The notes under the pieces are model-generated. The model saw only the letters and a list, made by a program, of their open reading frames with translations, ran no database searches and was not told the DNA's origin. This document shows positions 38,545-46,431 of a stretch of 54,472 nucleotides of DNA, piece after piece; position 1 is the first letter of the stretch; each line of letters starts with the position of its first letter. The translations under genes were made by a program, and so were the position numbers. Source of the DNA: Comamonadaceae bacterium (GTDB lineage: Bacteria > Pseudomonadota > Gammaproteobacteria > Burkholderiales > Burkholderiaceae); NCBI GenBank assembly GCA_947484245.1, contig CANKOT010000006.1, forward strand, positions 1-54,472. Direction: 5' to 3'.

Positions 38545-39486
38545 TCAAATTTCGTAGTCATTGACATGACCCGTCATGGCTTTTGCAACCAGAGATGCCG
38601 TTAACCTGTCGCTCAATAACTCGGCAAATTGATAAACAAAGTTTCTGAGATATGCACCGCGTTTGAAGGCTACTCGCGCTACGTTTTTACCCAGCAAATC
38701 TCCCAAGGGGCGAGCCATTAAATCGCCAACAGGGTCATCCTTCATGGCCATTTCGGCCACGATGCCAACACCCAATCCCAATCGCACATAAGTTTTGATG
38801 ACATCAGAGTCAATGGCCTCAAGGGCTATGCGAGGATGCAGATTTTTACTCGCAAATGCGGCGTCAATCTTTGTTCGGCCCGTGAAGGAAGGGTGGTAAG
38901 TAATCAATGGTTCTTTGGCGATGTCTTCCAAATGAAGATGTTTTTTGTTCGCCAAGGGATGATCTGGCGGAAGCACCAACATGTGTTGCCATTCATAACA
39001 GGGCAGCGTGACCAGTTCTTCATAATTGGCCAATGATTCTGTGGCCATGCCTATTTCGGCAGTGTCATCAAGCAACATCTTTGCTACTTGATCTGGCGAG
39101 CCCTGATGCAAACTGATGTTCACTTGGGGATACAGCTCGCGCAATTTGGCGACGGGCAATGGCAGCACATACCTTGCTTGGGTATGGGTGGTTGCAATTG
39201 AAAGCGTGCCATTGTGCTGAGCGCTGTATTGGTCTCCAATTTTCTTTAAATTTCCAATTTCGCGCATGATGATCTCAATGCTTTTCAGAACGTGTTGGCC
39301 AGGTTCTGTGATGCGCTTGAGTCGCTTGCCATGTCGGGCAAAGATGTCGATCCCCAGTTCTTGTTCAAGTTCAATTATGGCTTTTGACACGCCAGGTTGG
39401 GATGTGTGAAGCGCTTTGGCTGCTTCAGTCAGGTTCAGATTGCGACGAGATGCCTCTTGTACAAATCGAAATTGATGTAAGTTCAT
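38545..39486 (-). CDS. cysB: CysB-family transcriptional regulator
   Basis: 313 residues. LysR-type helix-turn-helix at about 1-60 with the CysB opening MNLHQFRFVQEASRRNLNLTEAA and LHTSQPGVSKAIIELEQELG. The sulfate/O-acetylserine-binding domain has TTHTQARYVLP (about 100-110), a loop that contacts the ligand in CysB. CysB activates sulfate and thiosulfate assimilation genes in response to O- or N-acetylserine. The ATG at 39486 matches the family start; the frame upstream runs into a palindromic leader. Neighbouring CbiX-like chelatase fits sulfur/siroheme metabolism. Confidence 0.9.
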   Translation of the reverse strand: MNLHQFRFVQEASRRNLNLTEAAKALHTSQPGVSKAIIELEQELGIDIFARHGKRLKRITEPGQHVLKSIEIIMREIGNLKKIGDQYSAQHNGTLSIATTHTQARYVLPLPVAKLRELYPQVNISLHQGSPDQVAKMLLDDTAEIGMATESLANYEELVTLPCYEWQHMLVLPPDHPLANKKHLHLEDIAKEPLITYHPSFTGRTKIDAAFASKNLHPRIALEAIDSDVIKTYVRLGLGVGIVAEMAMKDDPVGDLMARPLGDLLGKNVARVAFKRGAYLRNFVYQFAELLSDRLTASLVAKAMTGHVNDYEI

Positions 39487-39487
39487 G

Positions 39488-39528
39488 TCAATAAGCCCAG
39501 TAAGATTGGGTTTATTATGCCTTATTGA
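39488..39528 (-). promoter_or_regulatory. nested inverted repeats directly upstream of cysB
   Basis: TCAATAAG (39488-39495) is perfectly mirrored by CTTATTGA (39521-39528). Inside, AATAAGCCCA (39490-39499) pairs with TGGGTTTATT (39507-39516) with one G-T wobble and a 7-base loop. The inner arm ends 3 bases before the cysB start codon, where no Shine-Dalgarno run is visible. It could be a CysB autoregulatory site (DNA) or an mRNA hairpin that hides the translation start. Confidence 0.45.
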
Positions 39529-39579
39529 TCTAAAGAATCCGCAAATCAACCCGCATCAGAAAGGCTCAGAAAAGCTGTG

Positions 39580-39960
39580 TCAGTTCGCCCGCAAAGCAAT
39601 GGAGGCCATGATACGAATCAGCTCAGGCTCTTCCCCAACAGCCTGGCGCAACTCAAAAAACACATGGGGGTATTGAAGTTTGAGTTCTTGAACCAGTTTG
39701 GGCAAGTCCTCTCTTGCATGTTTACCCACACCCAAAAACATGGGAACAATGCGGACGGCATCAATGCCATTTAAAAGCAATTGTGCAACGGTTGATGGCA
39801 AATCAGGTTCAGTCAATTCAAGGTAGGCGCAGACCACTTCTGTGGTGGGCGAGAGTTGTTTCATTTGCTGAGCCACGGCCTCAATCGGACGCCGCCAAAG
39901 CGCGTCACGAGAGCCATGAGCAAATAAGATGACAGCCTGTTGAGGGGCTTTAGAAGACAT
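39580..39960 (-). CDS. CbiX/SirB-type sirohydrochlorin chelatase-like protein (short form)
   Basis: 126 residues, a single chelatase domain. ILFAHGSRDALWRRP (11-25) holds the conserved metal-binding/catalytic histidine H15, and RIVPMFLGVGKHAREDLPKL (about 70-89) the second motif with H81. Short CbiX-type proteins insert cobalt or iron/nickel into sirohydrochlorin for cobalamin, siroheme or F430 formation as homodimers. Proximity to cysB suggests iron insertion for siroheme of sulfite reductase; that is inference. It lies between cysB and lptG on the same strand. Confidence 0.8.
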   Translation of the reverse strand: MSSKAPQQAVILFAHGSRDALWRRPIEAVAQQMKQLSPTTEVVCAYLELTEPDLPSTVAQLLLNGIDAVRIVPMFLGVGKHAREDLPKLVQELKLQYPHVFFELRQAVGEEPELIRIMASIALRAN

Positions 39961-39973
39961 GAAATGCTATTCC

Positions 39974-41080
39974 TTACTGACGCAACACAAGCCAGCCAAA
40001 AGTAGCCAGCGAGATGAGGCTGTAAATGAGGGCGGGGGCGGCTGCAGTCAGCCAAGGTTGCCAGTTTTGCAAGTTACCCATGAATCCAAAAACATTGTTC
40101 AATAAGTAAAAGCTGATGCCGGCCATCACTCCACCAAAGACATAGCCCGCAATATTGCCTGATCGAAAGTGTAAATAAGCAAATGGCAAAGCCAATGTCA
40201 ACATGACCAAACAACTTAAAGGATAGAAAACTTTTCGCCAAAATTGAATTTCGTAGCGTTGTGCGCTTTGTCCATTTGCAGCCAAATGACGCATGTATTG
40301 AAACAAGTCGACGGTCTTCATGCGATCTGGGCTCAATAAGGCGGCAGAAACCATTTCAGACGTAATTTCTGTTTGCCAAGCCCATTCCGGCAGCGTCAAT
40401 GTTTCAATTCGTGACTCTTGATTTTTCTGTGCTGTAAAAATTCTGCGATCAGCAGATTTTAAAAGCCAAGCGCCATCAGTCATGATTTGCGCTGAGGGCG
40501 CAAATGTCATGGCTTTGAGTCGACCCTCATTGTCAAATTCATGGACGCGAATGTTTTCAGGCTGACCTTCACTGCTCAATGATCTGACATTGACAGCAAA
40601 TTGAGAGTTGACTTGTTTTTCACGCAACCAAGCACCCGTTTGACCAATGGTAATTTGACCTTGGTAATGCGCTTTTAGCAATTGAGCTTGCTTGTCAGTC
40701 CAGGGCGAAATGTAGTCGCCAAAAATGAATGTCACAAAGACAAAAATGAGACCCAATTGAAAAAGCGAGAGAAGCGCTCGCCATGGCCCCAAGCCACCCG
40801 TTCTTAAAATGGTGAACTCTGAGTTTTGTGCAAAGCGTGCCATCACAAAAATAGAGCCAATGAGCACAGAAATTGGGAGCAGCTCATATAAATGGCTTGG
40901 CATGAGCAGCGCCACATACATCAATGCGTGCTGAATTTGGTAGCCTTGAAATTTGTTGCGACTCAGTGTTTGAAGCTGGTCAACCAAATCAAAAAAAACA
41001 AACAAAGCCAAAAATCCCAGCAGCACGAAGCCAACTGCGCGAATGATTTCACCGTGAATGAGTCGACGAATGGTTTTCAT
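39974..41080 (-). CDS. lptG: LPS export ABC transporter permease LptG
   Basis: 368 residues. YjgP/YjgQ fold: membrane segments at about 15-35, 60-80 and 100-120, a periplasmic beta-jellyroll (about 135-270, with GAWLREKQ), and three more membrane segments at about 285-365. It opens MKTIRRLIHGEIIRAV, typical of LptG. With LptF and the ATPase LptB it extracts lipopolysaccharide from the inner membrane. The ATG at 41080 overlaps the lptF stop by 4 bases; the longer upstream frame is a shadow inside lptF. Confidence 0.92.
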   Translation of the reverse strand: MKTIRRLIHGEIIRAVGFVLLGFLALFVFFDLVDQLQTLSRNKFQGYQIQHALMYVALLMPSHLYELLPISVLIGSIFVMARFAQNSEFTILRTGGLGPWRALLSLFQLGLIFVFVTFIFGDYISPWTDKQAQLLKAHYQGQITIGQTGAWLREKQVNSQFAVNVRSLSSEGQPENIRVHEFDNEGRLKAMTFAPSAQIMTDGAWLLKSADRRIFTAQKNQESRIETLTLPEWAWQTEITSEMVSAALLSPDRMKTVDLFQYMRHLAANGQSAQRYEIQFWRKVFYPLSCLVMLTLALPFAYLHFRSGNIAGYVFGGVMAGISFYLLNNVFGFMGNLQNWQPWLTAAAPALIYSLISLATFGWLVLRQ

Positions 41081-42189
41081 GGTGCAACCTTTGTAGCCCG
41101 ATTCAATGGCAAAAACCAAAGATGGCGCCAGGATAAATTGAAGTGCCTGAAAAGCAGCCAAGCCATTGCAAAGCAAAACGCGCCGCCATGCAGCCCCAGC
41201 ATCAAGGCAGGAAAAGTGGTCTTGCCAGAAATAATCCAGTTTTGACCGACATTGACCATGTTGTAGTAAGCAACGAAGCAAAACAAGGCAAGGGCCAAGT
41301 GGTAACTTTTGCCGATTCGAGGATTCACACTGGCCACTGCAAGGCCCATGATGAGTAAATTGATTGCTGCAATTGGCAAGCCCATGCGCCAAGACAACTC
41401 ACTCAGGTGGACAGAGGTCGGCTCTTTGATGAGGCCAAGCGTACTAAGCGTTCGAATTTGAGTGCCAGACACTGCCATTTTAGAAGTGGGGTCTATCAAC
41501 AATTGATAGTCTTGGAACGCCGTAACCCGAACATCACCCGTTTGGTGATTGAGCAACATTTGTTGTCCAGACTTCAAACTTAAAAAACGTTCACCCTTTT
41601 GAATTTCAATTTGACCTTGTTGCGCTGTGGTGACTGACTCAATGTGGCCATCCAGACTGGAGACAAAAACATTGCGGCCCGTCTGGTTGTTGGGGCTGTC
41701 TTTGTCGATGAAAAAAACTCGCTTGCCGCCTGATGACTCCTGAAACTGCCCAGGTGCTACCCGCTCAATGTCATTGCGTTGTTCGTATCGGTTTTTGAGG
41801 TCTTGAATTTGTTTGTTGCTCCATGGCCAGACGAAAAAAGCCAGTAAAGCGATGGCCAAAAAAACAGGGCTTGAAAATTTGAAGAGTGGTTTTGCAAAAG
41901 AAGTCAGACCTTTTCCGCTTGAAAACCAAATGACCATCTCGCTGTCTGAATACATGCGCGACAAAGTGGACACCACGGCAATGAACAAACTCAGTGTCAA
42001 AATGGTGGTGAGGTGACCAATGACCGTCAAACCCATGATCAGCATCACTTCTGAGGGATTGACAGTTCCTTTGGTGGCTTGGCCCAAAGTTCGGATCAAA
42101 ATAATGGTCATCACAATTGTGGCCAAAACCACAACGGTGGCACCAAAACTTCGTGCCAAATCTTTTTGAATGGAAGAATGGAATAACAT
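41077..42189 (-). CDS. lptF: LPS export ABC transporter permease LptF
   Basis: 370 residues, the first permease of the LptBFG extractor. It opens MLFHSSIQKDLARSFGATVVVL with a membrane helix at about 14-35, two more by residue 125, a periplasmic jellyroll (about 140-255, RVFFIDKD) and three C-terminal helices. The wording S-x-x-x-R-M-Y-S-D-S-E-M, here RMYSDSEMVIW near 84-94, is the family coupling region. Only 23 bases separate its start from the divergent pepA start, so the two promoters must overlap each other or the coding ends. Confidence 0.92.
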   Translation of the reverse strand: MLFHSSIQKDLARSFGATVVVLATIVMTIILIRTLGQATKGTVNPSEVMLIMGLTVIGHLTTILTLSLFIAVVSTLSRMYSDSEMVIWFSSGKGLTSFAKPLFKFSSPVFLAIALLAFFVWPWSNKQIQDLKNRYEQRNDIERVAPGQFQESSGGKRVFFIDKDSPNNQTGRNVFVSSLDGHIESVTTAQQGQIEIQKGERFLSLKSGQQMLLNHQTGDVRVTAFQDYQLLIDPTSKMAVSGTQIRTLSTLGLIKEPTSVHLSELSWRMGLPIAAINLLIMGLAVASVNPRIGKSYHLALALFCFVAYYNMVNVGQNWIISGKTTFPALMLGLHGGAFCFAMAWLLFRHFNLSWRHLWFLPLNRATKVAP

Positions 42190-42212
42190 TGTCGGGTATG
42201 AAAACCTCAATT

Positions 42213-43700
42213 ATGAACTTCGAATTAAAAACACTCAGCCTGGCCGCCGCCAGCAAACTCCAATTAGACACCTTGATTGTCCTCATTTCTGATCAATTTC
42301 AAGCCGGCAAAGACCCGCTTTCGACATTGATTTCAAAAGCGATGAAGGCCAAGGACTTTTCCTCTAAGTCGGGGCAAATGCTTCAAGCCTATGCCAGTCC
42401 GGGCATTTCTGCTGGCAAAGTGGTGTTTTTGGGCATTGGAAACGGCGCGCCTCAAGACATCAAATCGGCTGTTTCAGCCCTGATTCCAAGCTTAAAGTCC
42501 AACGACACCCAAGAATTGTGCCTTGTGTCAACCGACTCGGGTAAGGCCCCCAGCATTCAAAGCTTGCTGGTGGCCTTGGCAGACGGAACATATGTCTACA
42601 GCACAACCAAATCCAAACCGCTTTCACGCAGTTTGCGCCAAGTCACTTTGGGCTTGCCTAGCACCACAACTGCTTTGGAATCTGCATTCAAAACCACCGT
42701 TGCCATGATCAGAGGCATTGAGCTGGCCAAGGAGTGGGCCAATCGTCCTGCCAATCATGCAACGCCCACCATGCTGGGAAAAGCCGCGCAGGCCATGGCC
42801 AAATCTGCGGCCATCAGTTGTGAGGTACTTGGCCCCAAAGAAGTGGCCAAACTGGGCATGGGCTCGTTCATGGCCGTTGCCAAGGGCTCAGCTGAGCCCC
42901 TTCGCTTCATTGTTTTGAAATACCAGGGTGGCGCTAAAACTGACGCCCCCACAGTGTTGGTTGGCAAGGGCATTACTTTTGACACAGGTGGTATCTCTCT
43001 TAAGCCTGCCGCTGAAATGGACGAAATGAAATTTGACATGGGTGGCGCTGCCAGTGTTTTAGGCGTGTTCCACTCATTGAGCCAGATCAAACCCAAGATC
43101 AATGTGGTTGGGCTTATTCCTGCTTGTGAAAACATGCCAGACGGATTGGCCGTCAAGCCTGGCGATGTGGTCACCAGCATGAGCGGTCAAACCATTGAAA
43201 TTTTGAACACGGATGCGGAGGGGCGCTTGATCTTGTGTGATGCTTTGACCTACGCTGAGCGCTTCAAGCCCAAAGCGGTCATTGACATCGCCACGCTCAC
43301 TGGCGCTTGTGTCATTGCTTTGGGCGCTGTTCGAACGGGCATGTTTGCCACCGAGGACGATTTGGCCCATCGCTTGCAAAAAGCGGGAGACGACGCCAAC
43401 GATCTTTGCTGGCGCATGCCACTGGACGAAGCTTACTCAGAGGCTTTGAAAAGCAATTTTGCAGATATCGCCAATGTGGGCGGACGTGCAGGTGGGGCCA
43501 TCACAGCGGCCAAGTTCCTGCATCGTTTCACCAAAAAATATGCATGGGCCCATTTGGACATTGCGGGCACAGCGTGGAAAGGTGGCGCCTCTAAAGGCGC
43601 TACAGGTCGACCTGTGGGTTTGTTGTTGCACTACTTGCTTTCACAAGCGTCGATGCCTTCCAAACAGCCCTCCAAGACGGTCTCCAAATCACCTAAGTAA
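42213..43700 (+). CDS. pepA: leucyl aminopeptidase PepA
   Basis: 495 residues, M17 cytosolic aminopeptidase with two metals, forming hexamers. The N-terminal domain (to about 165) is variable; the catalytic domain has GKGITFDTGGISLKPA (lysine and aspartate ligands), KFDMGGAASVLG and the NTDAEGRLIL signature. MNFELKTLS at 42213 is the familiar start; an ATG five codons earlier is the alternative. PepA removes N-terminal residues from peptides and in some bacteria also binds DNA. Divergent from lptF, a conserved arrangement in Proteobacteria. holC follows. Confidence 0.94.
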   Translation: MNFELKTLSLAAASKLQLDTLIVLISDQFQAGKDPLSTLISKAMKAKDFSSKSGQMLQAYASPGISAGKVVFLGIGNGAPQDIKSAVSALIPSLKSNDTQELCLVSTDSGKAPSIQSLLVALADGTYVYSTTKSKPLSRSLRQVTLGLPSTTTALESAFKTTVAMIRGIELAKEWANRPANHATPTMLGKAAQAMAKSAAISCEVLGPKEVAKLGMGSFMAVAKGSAEPLRFIVLKYQGGAKTDAPTVLVGKGITFDTGGISLKPAAEMDEMKFDMGGAASVLGVFHSLSQIKPKINVVGLIPACENMPDGLAVKPGDVVTSMSGQTIEILNTDAEGRLILCDALTYAERFKPKAVIDIATLTGACVIALGAVRTGMFATEDDLAHRLQKAGDDANDLCWRMPLDEAYSEALKSNFADIANVGGRAGGAITAAKFLHRFTKKYAWAHLDIAGTAWKGGASKGATGRPVGLLLHYLLSQASMPSKQPSKTVSKSPK

Positions 43701-43730
43701 TTGGCAGGCAGAGACGCCGGACAGCACCCC

Positions 43731-44174
43731 ATGACGCAAGTTGATTTTCATTTCAATGCCAGTGAAAAATTGCCTTATGTTTGCCGCTTGTTAAGAAAGG
43801 CTTCCGGGCAAGGCCGAAGAGTGGGTGTGTTGGCTGACCAAGACACAACCCACTTGCTAAACCAGGCCTTGTGGAATTTGAATGCCATCGATTTTGTGTC
43901 TCATTGCGATGTCACCGATCCCGCCCATTTGCTGGAACATTCCAGCGTCATTTTTTCTACAGACTGGACGCTTTTGCGGCAGCACCCAAAGCTCGATGTG
44001 TTTTTGAACATGAACGAGCTTGCTCCAGATCATTTGCAAGGGGTCCCTCGATTGATTGAAGTGGTGGGACCTGAGGAGAGAGACAAATCAAGCGCACGGC
44101 AACGCTGGAAGCACTACTCGCAGCTGGGATTTCAAATCAATCGATTTGATTTGGCAGCTGCCAGCATGGGCTAA
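43731..44174 (+). CDS. holC: DNA polymerase III chi subunit HolC
   Basis: 147 residues. VDFHFNASEKLPYVCRLLRKA at the start and RQRWKHYSQLGFQINRFDL at the end are the two best conserved chi motifs; DTTHLLNQALW lies between. Chi links the clamp loader to single-strand binding protein. The pepA-holC order is conserved in many Proteobacteria. Start ATG at 43731, 30 bases after pepA; the open frame from 43701 has only a TTG. Confidence 0.9.
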   Translation: MTQVDFHFNASEKLPYVCRLLRKASGQGRRVGVLADQDTTHLLNQALWNLNAIDFVSHCDVTDPAHLLEHSSVIFSTDWTLLRQHPKLDVFLNMNELAPDHLQGVPRLIEVVGPEERDKSSARQRWKHYSQLGFQINRFDLAAASMG

Positions 44175-44217
44175 GTCGTTCTCTTCTTTCTATTTGTTGA
44201 ATGGGCCTGCGAGCGAG

Positions 44218-46251
44218 TTAGGCCATCAACCCACGCTTGGTGAGCAATGGTGTAACGGTAGGTTCTCTGCCTCTGAATGCAATGTAGGCCTCCATAGGGT
44301 CTTGGCGGTTGCCAGCTGAATAAATGTGCTCATACAATTTTTGGGCAGGCTCTGCAGCAAAAAGGTCGCCGGCTTCTAAGAAAGCATCAAACCCATCGGC
44401 ATCCAAAACCTCCGCCCACATGTAAACATAATACGCAGAGGCATAGCCATTGGAAGAAAACAAATGAGAAAAATGAGGCAGTCTGTGTCGCATGCCAATG
44501 GCCGGTGGCATTTGAATGGCATTCAATGATTGCGTTTCAAATTCTTGGAAATCTAATTTTTCTAAATCTGTGTTTTCATGCAAGGCCAAATCGACCAAAG
44601 CACAAGACACGTATTCGACGGTTGTGAAGCCTTGATTGAAAGTTTGTCCAGCAAGGATTTTTTCAATCAGCTCGTTGGGCATGGGCTGACCCGTTTCTGC
44701 ATGCAATGCAAATTCCTTCAAAATTTGCGGTTGCATCAACCAGTTCTCATAAACCTGAGATGGAAACTCTACAAAGTCTCTAAGCACACTGGTGCCTGAA
44801 AGGCGAGGGTACTTTACTTGTGACAACAAACCGTGCAAGCCATGACCAAATTCATGGAACAGGGTTCGGGCATCGTCCAAGCTCAATAGCGTCGGTTTTC
44901 CCTGTTCACCTTGAGAAAAGTTGTTGTTGTTCACCACAATGGGGCGAATTTCTTGAGTCAAATTCATGGGGTCGCGGTAGGTGCTCATCCAAGCGCCAGA
45001 TCTTTTGCTGCTGCGTGCAAAGTTGTCACTTAAAAATAAGCCGACGTGCTTACCACTGGCATCAGTGACCTCCCAACCAGTGACTGAGTCGTGGTATTTC
45101 GAGATGTTGGTCACTTGCTTGAATTGAACGCCAAACAAGCGGCTTGCGACGGCGAACATGGCTTCCGTGAGCTTGTGCAGTTGCAAGTAAGGTTTGATTT
45201 CTGCCTCGTTCAAATCAAATTTTTCTTTTCGAACGCGCTCGGTCCAAAAGTGCCAGTCCCATGCGGCCACATTGGAAAAACCAGATAGTTTTTTCAGGTC
45301 TTGTCCTTCCTGAATGGCTTTCAATCGGGCTGGGCTCCAGACCCGCATGAGCAAATCTCTTGCTTTTGCAGCGCTGCCAGCCATGGTGTCAGCCAATGCA
45401 TATTCAGAAAAATTTTGGTAACCCAAGAGGCGCGCTTGGGCCAATCGGATTTTTAAGATTTCTTGCATCACCAATTGGTTGTTGTGAGGGCCTGCGTTTT
45501 CCCCACGCTTGCACCACGCCTTCCACATGGTTTCACGCAAGTCACGTCGTTCAGAAAAAGTCATGAACGGTGTCAGAGACGATCTGGAAAGCGTGAACGC
45601 ATGCGCATTGGATTGCGCCACACCACGGTCTTTGGCCTGCTGTTTGGCCGCACTCCTGACAAATTCTGGTAGCCCTGCAAGCTGCTCTTCTTCGGAGAGG
45701 ATGAGGCAAAATTGGGCTTCATCGGCCAAAACATTTTGGGAAAACTGTGTGAAACAGCTTGCCAGTCTTTCGGAATAGGCCGCAAATGTTTGTCGATCTT
45801 GGTCCTTTAGCTTTGCGCCTGCACGGACAAAATCCAGTTGGTATCTTTCAATCAGGCGAACACTCACCGAATCTAAGTTGAGGTGGGCTCGATGGAGATA
45901 CAGTTTTTCAATGCGTTGAAAAAGTGCTTCGTTCAAAAATAAGGCAGCGTTGTGAGCGGCAAGTTTGGGGGCGATGTCGCGCTCAATGCTTTGTATTTCT
46001 GGAGAAGTATGGGATGCGCTGAGGTTGAAGAAAACGGAGGTCGTTTGATTCAACAGGGCGCCACTTGCCTCTAGTGCAAGCAAGGTGTTTTCAAAACTTG
46101 GTTCGTCTTGTTGATTGGCGATATTTTGGATTTCAGTTTGATGCTTTGCCAATGCCATGTTGAAAGCTTCGGGAAAATGATTGGCTTGAATGTCTTCAAA
46201 GGGGGGCATCTCAAAGGGGGTCTGCCAAGTTTGCAACAAAGGATTGGTCAT
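44218..46251 (-). CDS. prlC: oligopeptidase A (M3 family zinc metallopeptidase)
   Basis: 677 residues, the normal length of PrlC/OpdA. The zinc motif is in RTLFHEFGHGLHGLL (HEFGH, near residues 466-470) with the third ligand E further down in the FVEFPSQVYE region. It is a cytoplasmic enzyme cleaving short peptides and signal peptide remnants. The N-terminus NPLLQTWQTPFEMPPFEDIQ is typical. Convergent with holC. Its presence between pepA and a peptide importer fits peptide use, although PrlC is a general housekeeping enzyme. Confidence 0.93.
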   Translation of the reverse strand: MTNPLLQTWQTPFEMPPFEDIQANHFPEAFNMALAKHQTEIQNIANQQDEPSFENTLLALEASGALLNQTTSVFFNLSASHTSPEIQSIERDIAPKLAAHNAALFLNEALFQRIEKLYLHRAHLNLDSVSVRLIERYQLDFVRAGAKLKDQDRQTFAAYSERLASCFTQFSQNVLADEAQFCLILSEEEQLAGLPEFVRSAAKQQAKDRGVAQSNAHAFTLSRSSLTPFMTFSERRDLRETMWKAWCKRGENAGPHNNQLVMQEILKIRLAQARLLGYQNFSEYALADTMAGSAAKARDLLMRVWSPARLKAIQEGQDLKKLSGFSNVAAWDWHFWTERVRKEKFDLNEAEIKPYLQLHKLTEAMFAVASRLFGVQFKQVTNISKYHDSVTGWEVTDASGKHVGLFLSDNFARSSKRSGAWMSTYRDPMNLTQEIRPIVVNNNNFSQGEQGKPTLLSLDDARTLFHEFGHGLHGLLSQVKYPRLSGTSVLRDFVEFPSQVYENWLMQPQILKEFALHAETGQPMPNELIEKILAGQTFNQGFTTVEYVSCALVDLALHENTDLEKLDFQEFETQSLNAIQMPPAIGMRHRLPHFSHLFSSNGYASAYYVYMWAEVLDADGFDAFLEAGDLFAAEPAQKLYEHIYSAGNRQDPMEAYIAFRGREPTVTPLLTKRGLMA

Positions 46252-46431
46252 GGGTCAGTCTGGTGAAAAAGATGTTGAATATTTCACTTTGAGGGTTAAC
46301 TTGCAATTAAGGCATGCATGTAAGTAATAACCCTTCATCGTGTCGATTTGCAAAGAATTTGCATGAAGTTAGATTATTCTCCATCCTTTGATTTCAAGTG
46401 TATTTTGTGTCTGTACTGACTGAGGAAAAAT

